Below are positions 16,832 through 24,476 of a DNA stretch of 64,000 nt, in pieces. A model generated the notes under the pieces. That model ran no database searches, had not been told where the DNA came from, and was given only the letters and a program-made list of their open reading frames with translations. How positions within the stretch are numbered: the stretch's first letter is position 1; every line of letters starts with the position of its first letter. The position numbers and the translations under genes are program-made. Origin of the DNA: Orlajensenia stereocauli (lineage in GTDB: Bacteria; Actinomycetota; Actinomycetes; Actinomycetales; Microbacteriaceae); the NCBI RefSeq assembly GCF_039548895.1, contig NZ_JBCLVG010000001.1. The stretch is one strand, 5' to 3'.

Positions 16832-17422
16832 GTGTCCGAAACCCGACCAGTGCCGACTCCCCCGGAGTTCGCCGCGGCCCTCGACGCCGTGCGTCGGGCG
16901 CGAACGCGCCCTGAGCTCGTGATCTCCGAGATCGCGGCGCCGTCGAGCCTCGCCCCCTGGGCCGTCGCCCTCGCCGCCGACGTCTCGCCCACCCGCCACG
17001 GCGGAGACTCCGAGCTCGGCACAGGTCGTTTCGTGCTGCTCTACGACCCCGAGGAACCCGAGTCATGGGGCGGATCCTTCCGCGTCGTCTGCTTCGCCCA
17101 GGCTCCGCTCGAGACCGACATCGGCACGGATCCGTTCCTCGCCGAAGTCGCCTGGTCCTGGCTCGTCGACGCGCTCGACACCCGGAATGCCAAATACACG
17201 GCTGCATCCGGAACCGCGACCAAGATCCTCTCGTCGGGCTTCGGTGAACTCGCCCGTCAGGGCGATGGCGCCCAGATCGAACTGCGTGCATCCTGGACGC
17301 CGCTCGAGCACGACGTCACCGCGCACGTCGAGGGCTGGAGCGAACTGCTGTGCATGCTCGCCGGCCTCCCGCCTGCAGCCGACGGCGTCACCTCCATCCG
17401 CTCCCGTCGGGCGGGCAAGTGA
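16832..17422 (+). CDS. DUF3000 domain protein
   Basis: A 196-residue soluble protein starting at GTG 16832. It belongs to the actinobacterial DUF3000 family, recognised by its opening PPEFAAALDAVRRARTRPE, the ARHG-like TRHGGDSELGTGRFVLLYDP region and its position directly before RNase D. The function is unknown. Its stop overlaps the GTG of the RNase D gene (GTGA), so the two are translationally coupled, as in many actinobacterial genomes. A role linked to RNA metabolism would be inference from that conserved neighbourhood. Confidence 0.85.
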   Translation: MSETRPVPTPPEFAAALDAVRRARTRPELVISEIAAPSSLAPWAVALAADVSPTRHGGDSELGTGRFVLLYDPEEPESWGGSFRVVCFAQAPLETDIGTDPFLAEVAWSWLVDALDTRNAKYTAASGTATKILSSGFGELARQGDGAQIELRASWTPLEHDVTAHVEGWSELLCMLAGLPPAADGVTSIRSRRAGK

Positions 17423-18618
17423 CAGACCGCCACGTCATCGAGACGCGTGAGGAATACCTCGCCGCCGTCGATTCGATCTCAGCCGGCACGGGCCCGATCG
17501 CGATCGACGCCGAGCGCGCCAGCGGCTTCCGCTACTCGCAGCGCGCCTACCTCATCCAGGTCTTCCGCCGCGATGCCGGCGTCTTCCTGTTCGACCCTCC
17601 TGCCATCGGCGCCATGACCGAACTCGACGACGCTGTCGCCGACGTCGAATGGGTTCTGCACGCCGCCAGCCAGGATCTGGCATGCCTCCGCGAGGTCGGG
17701 CTCGATCCCGCCGTGATCTTCGACACCGAACTCGCCGCACGCCTGCTCGGCCTGCCGCGCGTGGGGCTGGGAACCGTCGTCGAGGAGCTCCTCGGCATCC
17801 ACCTGGCGAAGGAGCACTCCGCGGCGGACTGGTCGACGCGTCCTCTCCCCGCCTCCTGGCTCGAGTACGCCGCCCTCGACGTCGAGTTGCTCGTCGACCT
17901 GCGAGACGCCCTCGCGGTCATGCTCGACGACTCCGACAAGCGCGGCATCGCCGGTGAGGAGTTCCAGGCCACCCTCGATCGGGAGGTCAAGGCCGTTCGG
18001 GCCGATCCGTGGCGCCGGCTCTCCGGCGTGCACGCCCTGCGCGGCCAGCGCAGCCTGGCCGTCGCGCGCGAGCTGTGGCTGGCCCGCGACGCCCTCGCCC
18101 AGGAGCGCGACATCGCACCGGGTCGTCTGGTTCCGGATGCCTCCCTCGTCGCCGTGGCCCGCGCCATGCCCACCACCAAACGCGCCCTCGCCGACCTGCG
18201 GGAGTTCACCGGGCGCGCCAGCCGCTCGGAGCTCGAGCGCTGGTGGCAGGCCGTGGAGACGGGTCTCACCACGACCGACCTTCCCGTGATGAAGCAGGCC
18301 GGCGACAACACCCTGCCTCCGCCCCGCGCCTGGAGCGACAGGAACCCCGAGGCCGACGCACGCCTCAAGGGCGCTCGAGCCGCCGTGGCCGTGATCTCCG
18401 AGGAGCGATCCATCCCTATGGAGAACCTGCTCACCCCCGACCTGCTGCGCCGCGTGGCCTGGACTCCCCCGGCCCTCATCGATGCTGCATCCGTCGCCGA
18501 CGAACTCACCCGACTGGGGGCGCGACCGTGGCAGGTTGCAGCAACCTCACAGGCGATCGCCGATGCCTTTGTGGATGCTGGCCAAGAGCCCGACCAGAGC
18601 ACGGAAGCCCTTTCGTAG
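17419..18618 (+). CDS. rnd: Ribonuclease D-like 3'-5' exonuclease
   Basis: A 399-residue protein. The DEDDy exonuclease domain (about 1-180) shows the D-x-E pair in IAIDAERASGF, the second acidic residue in HAASQDLACL and Tyr/Asp in WLEYAALDVELL. An HRDC domain (about 205-290) follows, with RGQRSLAVARELWLARD. It trims the 3' ends of stable RNAs such as tRNA precursors. The start at GTG 17419 overlaps the DUF3000 stop. The C-terminal 110 residues form a second helical region, usual in the actinobacterial version. Confidence 0.92.
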   Translation: MTDRHVIETREEYLAAVDSISAGTGPIAIDAERASGFRYSQRAYLIQVFRRDAGVFLFDPPAIGAMTELDDAVADVEWVLHAASQDLACLREVGLDPAVIFDTELAARLLGLPRVGLGTVVEELLGIHLAKEHSAADWSTRPLPASWLEYAALDVELLVDLRDALAVMLDDSDKRGIAGEEFQATLDREVKAVRADPWRRLSGVHALRGQRSLAVARELWLARDALAQERDIAPGRLVPDASLVAVARAMPTTKRALADLREFTGRASRSELERWWQAVETGLTTTDLPVMKQAGDNTLPPPRAWSDRNPEADARLKGARAAVAVISEERSIPMENLLTPDLLRRVAWTPPALIDAASVADELTRLGARPWQVAATSQAIADAFVDAGQEPDQSTEALS

Positions 18619-18693
18619 GTTCTGTCAAACGATTCAGTGGCCATCGGCGCCCTGCCTAGGATCTAGGAAGACTGATCCGATAGTGGAGGCGAA

Positions 18694-19899
18694 GTGGCCG
18701 AAAGAGCTGATGTCGTGTTCGTCGACGGGGTACGCACCCCGTTCGGCAGAGCAGGCGAAAAGGGCATGTACTGGAACACCCGAGCAGACGATCTGGTGGT
18801 CAAGGCCATCGTCGGACTGCTGGAGCGGAACACCAATCTGCCGAAGGACCGCATCGACGAGGTGGCCATCGCGGCCACGACGCAGCAGGGCGATCAGGGA
18901 CTGACCCTCGGCCGCACGGCGGCGCTGCTCGCCGGCCTTCCGACCACCGTTCCCGGTTACGCGATCGAGCGCATGTGCGCCGGCGCCATGACCGCCGTCA
19001 CCACGAGCGGCTCCGGCATCGCCTTCGGGCAGTACGACGTCGTCATCGCCGGTGGAGTCGAGCACATGGGGCGCCACCCGATGGGCGAGGGCGTCGACCC
19101 CAACCCGCGCTTCCTCTCCGAGAAGCTCGTCGCGGCAGACGCCCTGAACATGGGCAACACCGCCGAGCGCCTGCACGACCGCTTCCCGTCGCTCACAAAG
19201 GAGCGCGCAGATCGCTTCGGCATGCTGAGCCAGCAGAAGGTGGCCGCCGCCTACGCGTCGGGCGACATCCAGCCCGACCTCGTGCCGGTGTCGCTCCGCA
19301 GTGATGCCGGATGGGGCCTCGCCACCGAAGACGAGGGCATGCGACCGAACACGACCATGGAGGGCCTGGCGTCGCTCAAGACGCCGTTCCGCCCGCATGG
19401 TCGCGTCACGGCCGGCAACGCATCTCCGTTGACGGATGGCGCCACGGCGTCGATCCTCGCCTCGTCCGCCGCCGTAAAGGAACTCGGCCTCCAGACGAAG
19501 ATGCGCATGGTGAGCTTCGGCTTCGCCGGCGTCGAGCCCGAGGTCATGGGCATCGGTCCGATCCCGTCGACGGAGCGCGCGCTGAAGAACGCCGGTCTGT
19601 CGATCGAGGACATCGGCCTCTTCGAGCTCAACGAGGCCTTCGCCGTGCAGGTGCTCTCGTTCCTCGACCACTTCGGCATCGCCGATGAGGACCCGCGGGT
19701 GAACAAGTGGGGCGGCGCCATCGCCATCGGCCACCCCCTCGCCGCCAGCGGTGTGCGCCTGATGATCCAGCTCGCCCGCCAGTTCGAGCAGCACCCCGAG
19801 GTGCGCTACGGCCTGACCGCCATGTGCGTCGGCCTCGGACAGGGCGGAAGCGTCATCTGGGAGAACCCCCACCACAAGAAGTACGGAAAGGGCCGCTGA
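18694..19899 (+). CDS. fadA: Acetyl-CoA C-acyltransferase (thiolase)
   Basis: A 401-residue thiolase that cleaves 3-ketoacyl-CoA with CoA to acetyl-CoA and a shortened acyl-CoA. The nucleophile is Cys95 in ERMCAGAM. The NEAFAVQ, GHPLAASG and CVGLGQG blocks with the catalytic His and second Cys are all present. GTG 18694 has GGAGG about five bases upstream. It lies six bases before fadB and forms the classic fadA-fadB beta-oxidation operon. A -10-like TAGGAT lies at 18657-18662, with no clear -35. Confidence 0.95.
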   Translation: MAERADVVFVDGVRTPFGRAGEKGMYWNTRADDLVVKAIVGLLERNTNLPKDRIDEVAIAATTQQGDQGLTLGRTAALLAGLPTTVPGYAIERMCAGAMTAVTTSGSGIAFGQYDVVIAGGVEHMGRHPMGEGVDPNPRFLSEKLVAADALNMGNTAERLHDRFPSLTKERADRFGMLSQQKVAAAYASGDIQPDLVPVSLRSDAGWGLATEDEGMRPNTTMEGLASLKTPFRPHGRVTAGNASPLTDGATASILASSAAVKELGLQTKMRMVSFGFAGVEPEVMGIGPIPSTERALKNAGLSIEDIGLFELNEAFAVQVLSFLDHFGIADEDPRVNKWGGAIAIGHPLAASGVRLMIQLARQFEQHPEVRYGLTAMCVGLGQGGSVIWENPHHKKYGKGR

Positions 19900-19905
19900 G
19901 CCGAC

Positions 19906-22044
19906 ATGACCGACTACTCGACGATCGACTTCTCCGAGCTGGCATCCCTCAGCGATGACGAGGTCGTCACGCACTCCTATGTGCGCGACATCCCCCTCTC
20001 CTCCGGCCGCACACTCGCCCTCGTGACCCTCGACAACGGACGCGACCACACGCGTCCGAGCACCTTCGGTCCGGCGTCGCTGCTGGAACTGAGCGCCACC
20101 TACGACGCACTGGCTGACAGGGCGGCGAAGGGCGAGATCCACGCCGTCGCGACGACGGGCAAGCCGTTCATCCTCGCCGCGGGCGCCGACCTGTCGAAGA
20201 TCGCCGAGATCCCGACGCGCGACATCGCCAAGAAGATGGCCCAGCTCGGGCACCACGTCCTCGGCAAGCAGGCCACCCTCGGCGTTCCGTCGTTCGTGTT
20301 CATCAACGGCCTCGCCCTGGGCGGGGGCGTCGAGCTGCCGCTGAACGCCGATTACCGCACCGTGGACTCGTCCGCCGCGGCGCTCGCCCTGCCCGAGGTC
20401 TTCCTCGGCCTCATCCCGGGATGGGGCGGAACCTACCTGCTGCCCAACCTGATCGGCATCGAGAACGCCCTCAAGGTGATCATCGAGAACCCGCTGAAGC
20501 AGAACCGCACGTTGAAGGCCCAAGACGCCTTCGACCTCGGCATCGCCGACCGCATCTTCTCGCCGGTCAACTTCCTCGAGGACTCGATCCGTTTCGCCGA
20601 CGGCGTGCTGAGCGGAACCGAGAAGGTCGTCCGCAAGAACGCCCCGGGCAAGCTCGAGCGCATCGCCAAGTGGGACATCGCCATCAAGATCGCCCGCGAC
20701 ACCGTCGCGAGCCGTCTCGGCACCATCCCGAAGTCCCCGTACGCGGCGCTCGACCTCCTGAAGGCCGCCAAGAACGGCACGAAGGAGGAGTGCTTCGCCC
20801 TCGAGGACGACGCCCTCGCCGATCTGATCGCCGGAGATCAACTGCAGGCGTCCATCTACGCCTTCAACCTGGTGCAGAAGCGGGCCAAGCGCCCGGCCGG
20901 TGCGCCGGACAAGGCTCTCGCCAAGAAGGTCACGAAGGTGGGCGTACTCGGTGCCGGCTACATGGCCAGCCAGTTCGCGCTTCTGTTCCTGCGCCGTCTG
21001 CAGGTGCCCGTGGTCATCACCGACCTCGACCAGGCCCGTGTCGACAAGGGCGTCGGGTACATCCACGACGAGATCCAGAAGCTGGCGGACAAGGGTCGAA
21101 TCGGGTCAGACGAGGCCAACCGCCTGCGCGCCCTGGTGACGGGGACGACCGACAAGGCCGACTTCGCCGACTGCGACTGGGTCATCGAGGCCGTCTTCGA
21201 AGAGCTCGGCATCAAGCAGGACGTCTTCGCCGAGGTGGAGCAGTACATCTCCCCCGAGGCCGTGCTGGCCACGAACACCTCGTCGCTCTCGGTCGAGCAG
21301 ATCGGCGCGAAGCTGAAGAATCCGGAGCGCCTCGTGGGCTTCCACTTCTTCACGCCGGTGGCCGTCATGCCGTTGATCGAGGTCGTCAGGACGCCGCACA
21401 CCGACGACGCCACGCTGTCGACGGCCATGGTCACAGCCGCGAAGCTGCGGAAGAACGCCGTCATCACGGCAGACACACCCGGCTTCGTGGTGAACCGCGT
21501 CCTCGCCAAGCTGCTCGGCGAGGCGATGTACGCGGTCGACCGGGGCACCCCGTTCTCCGTCGTCGACGAGGCCATGGCGCCCCTGGGACTTCCCATGGCG
21601 CCGTCGGCGCTTCTCGACCTCGTGGGCCTGAAGGTCGGAGCCCACGTGCTCGACACGCACCACGCCGCGTTCCCCGACCGCTTCTACCGCAGCGAGAACC
21701 TGCACGAGCTGGCCGAGTACGGCACGCTGCTCGAGAAGGACTCCAAGGGCAAGGTCAAGGGGTTCGACAAGGGCGCGCTCAAGATCGTGGCCGGCGGCAC
21801 CGAGCCGATGCAGGCCGAGGAGATCCTCGTGCGCCTGCAGGACGGCCTGGCCGACGAGGTGCACCGCATGCTCGAGGACGACGTCGTGGCCGCGGCAGAG
21901 GACATCGACCTGTGCATGATCCTCGGCGCGGGCTTCCCGTTCCAGATGGGCGGCCTCACGCCCTACCTCGACAGGGTCGGCGCGAGCGAGCGGGCCTTCG
22001 GCTCCACCTTCCACGACCCGCGGATCGTGGGCGTCGGACAATAA
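19906..22044 (+). CDS. fadB: Multifunctional beta-oxidation protein (enoyl-CoA hydratase / 3-hydroxyacyl-CoA dehydrogenase)
   Basis: A 712-residue fusion. The N-terminal crotonase domain (about 1-310) has the oxyanion-hole residues in FILAAGADLSK and NGLALGGGVELPL. The NAD-binding domain of 3-hydroxyacyl-CoA dehydrogenase begins near 343 with GVLGAGYMASQFAL, and the catalytic His lies in LVGFHFFTPV. The C-terminal dehydrogenase domain starts near 520 (TPGFVVNRVL). It hydrates enoyl-CoA and oxidises the product for thiolysis by FadA. The GAGYMAS loop replaces the more common GxGxMG but is normal in actinobacterial homologues. A strong terminator follows. Confidence 0.95.
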   Translation: MTDYSTIDFSELASLSDDEVVTHSYVRDIPLSSGRTLALVTLDNGRDHTRPSTFGPASLLELSATYDALADRAAKGEIHAVATTGKPFILAAGADLSKIAEIPTRDIAKKMAQLGHHVLGKQATLGVPSFVFINGLALGGGVELPLNADYRTVDSSAAALALPEVFLGLIPGWGGTYLLPNLIGIENALKVIIENPLKQNRTLKAQDAFDLGIADRIFSPVNFLEDSIRFADGVLSGTEKVVRKNAPGKLERIAKWDIAIKIARDTVASRLGTIPKSPYAALDLLKAAKNGTKEECFALEDDALADLIAGDQLQASIYAFNLVQKRAKRPAGAPDKALAKKVTKVGVLGAGYMASQFALLFLRRLQVPVVITDLDQARVDKGVGYIHDEIQKLADKGRIGSDEANRLRALVTGTTDKADFADCDWVIEAVFEELGIKQDVFAEVEQYISPEAVLATNTSSLSVEQIGAKLKNPERLVGFHFFTPVAVMPLIEVVRTPHTDDATLSTAMVTAAKLRKNAVITADTPGFVVNRVLAKLLGEAMYAVDRGTPFSVVDEAMAPLGLPMAPSALLDLVGLKVGAHVLDTHHAAFPDRFYRSENLHELAEYGTLLEKDSKGKVKGFDKGALKIVAGGTEPMQAEEILVRLQDGLADEVHRMLEDDVVAAAEDIDLCMILGAGFPFQMGGLTPYLDRVGASERAFGSTFHDPRIVGVGQ

Positions 22045-22056
22045 CGGCTGCACGGA

Positions 22057-22096
22057 CGAGAAGAGGGGCGGATCACACGATCCGCCCCTCTTCTCG
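22057..22096. terminator. Bidirectional terminator between fadB and the DarT-like gene
   Basis: An 18-bp perfect stem (22057-22074 with 22079-22096) and an ACAC loop are followed on plus by TTTC. It sits between two convergent genes, 12 bases past fadB and 17 bases from the opposite stop, so it can serve both strands. Confidence 0.88.
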
Positions 22097-22113
22097 TTTC
22101 TGGCCCCGTCGGC

Positions 22114-22956
22114 TCAGTAGCGCACCTCGTCTGCCGCCTGGAACCACGGCGGGTAGACGGCGACCTTGGGCTTGTGGGCCGCTGCACGCAGGATGCCGCG
22201 CACCTCGTCGCGCACCTTGTCGTTCGCGACGCCGATCAACGTGATGCTGGCCAGCGGGAAGACGCCGGGGGCGAGGAGTTCGGCACGGAGCAGGGCATCG
22301 GGCTCGTCCTCGTCGCCGAGCGCCACGAGCATGCGCTGCACGTCATCCGACGTGGTGGCGAAGCGAGTGAGGGGACCCGGCGCGTAGCCGTCGGTGACGA
22401 CGATGCCGGTCGACGAGATGCCGTCATCCGTCACCTGCACCGAGAGTGCCTCGCGGATGGTGCTCACCAGCACCACGAATTCAGACGCCGCGGATGCCGC
22501 AGCCGTCGGATCGATGCGGGGATCGTCTATTCCGGCACGGATGCTCTCCCACGCACTGGAGTTCGGCGTGAGGCTGAACGGCACGTGGTCGGCCACGACG
22601 GTGTCGCGTCCCGGCACCGGCGTGCTCCGGCGGGCGGCGCGCTCGTCGGCCGAGAACACCTGAACGTCGGTCTCCGCCGTCGCGTCTCCGGCGTCTGGCA
22701 CGAGCATGTCCTGTGCGATGATGCCGGCGAGGTTCGCCACATGGGTCACGTGGTAGATGCGCCGGTCGCCGACGTCGACGGGCGGGCGACGGAGCGACTT
22801 CGCAGACGCCGTGCCACTGCCGCCGACGGGGTCACGCAGCGATGACTTCGGAGCGGTCCTCGCCTTCCGCACCGGGGGTGCGACGACCACCGGAGCCGCC
22901 GGATAACACGCCGCGCAATCGCCGCGTCCGAATCCGTGAATGCATTCCTCGTCCAA
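22114..22956 (-). CDS. DarT-like (DUF4433) ADP-ribosyltransferase family protein
   Basis: A 280-residue protein from TTG 22956, which has GAGAGG six bases upstream; ATG 23013 is an in-frame alternative. The N-terminus carries CIHGFGRGDCAACYP, a small Cys/His motif seen in actinobacterial members. A basic, Pro-rich linker follows, then a DarT/DUF4433-like domain beginning RRIYHVTHVANLAGIIAQ and continuing VPFSLTPNSSAW. DarT toxins ADP-ribosylate thymidine in single-stranded DNA and are neutralised by a DarG macrodomain antitoxin. No darG is present: the neighbours are fadB (convergent) and an aldo/keto reductase. This version may therefore be a housekeeping or diverged relative. The assignment rests on motif memory and the activity is unproven. 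Confidence 0.68.
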   Translation of the reverse strand: MDEECIHGFGRGDCAACYPAAPVVVAPPVRKARTAPKSSLRDPVGGSGTASAKSLRRPPVDVGDRRIYHVTHVANLAGIIAQDMLVPDAGDATAETDVQVFSADERAARRSTPVPGRDTVVADHVPFSLTPNSSAWESIRAGIDDPRIDPTAAASAASEFVVLVSTIREALSVQVTDDGISSTGIVVTDGYAPGPLTRFATTSDDVQRMLVALGDEDEPDALLRAELLAPGVFPLASITLIGVANDKVRDEVRGILRAAAHKPKVAVYPPWFQAADEVRY

Positions 22957-23070
22957 GTCGAAACCTCTCGCGTGCGTGGCACCCGCCCCTCGAGACGAAC
23001 GCCTCGAAACCACCTCTCTCTACGTTACGCGCCGCAGCACCGCTCTGCCGACACAGATGGCGTCGATCGG

Positions 23071-24042
23071 CTACCGATTGAGCGGCGACATGTCCGCGTA
23101 CCTGTCGCCGACGGGCGCCGGGAGGTCGCTCAGGGTGCCCAGCTGCGCTACGCTCAGCTCCACGGCATCCGCCCCCGCGTTCTCCTCGACCCTGGAGACG
23201 CGCTTGGTTCCGGGGATCGGGGCGATGTCGTCGCCTTGAGCGAGCAGCCACGCCAGCGCGATCTGCGCCGGGGTGGCGCCGACCTCGGCCGCGACCTGCT
23301 CGACGGCGTCGACGATGCGCAGGTTGGCGTCGAAGTTCTCGCCTTCGAAGCGCGGATTGCTGCGCCTGAAGTCGGACGCGTCGAGCTGGTCGACCGAGCG
23401 CAGGGCTCCGGTGAGGAATCCGCGTCCGAGCGGCGAGTACGGCACGAAGCCGATGCCGAGCTCGCGCAGGACGGGGAGGATCTCGGCCTCGGGGTCGCGC
23501 GACCACAGCGAGTACTCGGTCTGCACGGCGGTGACGGGGTGTACGGCGTGGGCGCGACGGATGGTGTCGGGCGCGGCCTCCGAGAGGCCGTAGTGGCCGA
23601 TCTTCCCGGCGGCGACGAGCTCGGCGAGAGCGCCGGCAGTCTCCTCGATCGGGACTCCGGGGTCCATGCGGTGCTGGTAGTAGAGGTCGATGTGATCGGT
23701 GCCGAGCCGCTTCAGCGACCCCTCGACGGACAGCCGCACGTTCTCGGCCGAACCGTCGAGGCCCCGCGACCCGTCTCCGCGGTGCAGGATGGTGCCGAAC
23801 TTCGTGGCGACCACGACCCGGTCGCGGCGGTCGGCCAGAGCCTTGCCGAGGAGCTCCTCGTTGACGTAGGGGCCGTAGATCTCGGCCGTGTCGAAGAAGG
23901 TGATGCCCAGGTCGATCGCGCGGTGGATCGTGCGGATCGACTCGGCCTCATCGGTTCCGGCACCCGAGTAGAACGCCGACATGCCCATGCAGCCGAGGCC
24001 GAGGCGGGAGACGTCCAGGGTTCCGAGTGTTGCGTGCTTCAT
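23071..24042 (-). CDS. Aldo/keto reductase
   Basis: A 323-residue TIM-barrel NADPH-dependent reductase. The catalytic tetrad shows Asp and Tyr in FFDTAEIYGPYVNEELLG, Lys in VVVATKFG and His in DLYYQHRMDP. The C-terminal IPGTKRVSRVEENAGA binds the cofactor phosphate. It resembles the YajO/AKR13-like group that reduces aldehydes and ketones. Its ATG overlaps the stop of the MerR-type regulator by four bases, so the pair forms one operon. The regulator's promoter has a palindromic operator, suggesting substrate- or stress-dependent induction. Confidence 0.92.
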   Translation of the reverse strand: MKHATLGTLDVSRLGLGCMGMSAFYSGAGTDEAESIRTIHRAIDLGITFFDTAEIYGPYVNEELLGKALADRRDRVVVATKFGTILHRGDGSRGLDGSAENVRLSVEGSLKRLGTDHIDLYYQHRMDPGVPIEETAGALAELVAAGKIGHYGLSEAAPDTIRRAHAVHPVTAVQTEYSLWSRDPEAEILPVLRELGIGFVPYSPLGRGFLTGALRSVDQLDASDFRRSNPRFEGENFDANLRIVDAVEQVAAEVGATPAQIALAWLLAQGDDIAPIPGTKRVSRVEENAGADAVELSVAQLGTLSDLPAPVGDRYADMSPLNR

Positions 24043-24422
24043 GCGTGTGCGACCTTCTCTTCATAGATGGCGATCTTCACGTCGATGGCGGTCAGCGACC
24101 GTTGCATGTCCGCGAGCTGGGCCACCACCGTGATGCGGTGGCGCAGCAGGAGCTCGAGCCGCGACGCCGTCGACTCGTCGCCCTCGCGCACGAGTTCGAC
24201 GTATTCGCGGATACGGGCTATCGGCATCGACGTGGCCCGCAGCTTCGTGAGGAACGACACCCAGGTGATGTCCTGCTCGGTGAAGCGGCGGTGGGTCGAC
24301 GATGCGCGGTCGACGGGGGTCAGCATCAGTCCTGTTCGCTCGTAATAGCGGAGCGTGTGGGTTGTGAGGCCCGTGCGCTCAGCGGCTTCCGAGATCGAGA
24401 ACGTGTGCTCGAGTGTCTCCAT
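24039..24422 (-). CDS. MerR-family transcriptional regulator
   Basis: A 127-residue protein from ATG 24422. The N-terminal winged HTH reads FSISEAAERTGLTTHTLRYYERTGL, the MerR signature. It continues with RRFTEQDITWVSFLTKLRATSMPI, and a dimerising coiled coil fills the C-terminus. There are no cysteines, so it is not a metal or redox sensor of the classical type. It is close to regulators paired with aldo/keto reductases. The promoter lies directly at the start codon with a 19-base spacer and a palindrome, so the mRNA is probably leaderless and autoregulated. Confidence 0.9.
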   Translation of the reverse strand: METLEHTFSISEAAERTGLTTHTLRYYERTGLMLTPVDRASSTHRRFTEQDITWVSFLTKLRATSMPIARIREYVELVREGDESTASRLELLLRHRITVVAQLADMQRSLTAIDVKIAIYEEKVAHA

Positions 24423-24428
24423 ACGGCC

Positions 24429-24459
24429 ACGATAGAACTTCGAGCGCACTCGAAGTCAA
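24429..24459 (-). promoter_or_regulatory. MerR-type promoter with 19-bp spacer and 8+8 palindrome
   Basis: On the minus strand TTGACT (24459-24454) and TATCGT (24434-24429) are separated by 19 bases, the overlong spacer typical of MerR-controlled promoters. A perfect inverted repeat, ACTTCGAG-N4-CTCGAAGT (24437-24456), fills the spacer. The -10 ends seven bases before the ATG at 24422, so the transcript would start at or next to the start codon. Confidence 0.75.
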
Positions 24460-24476
24460 ACGCATCCGGCAGATGC

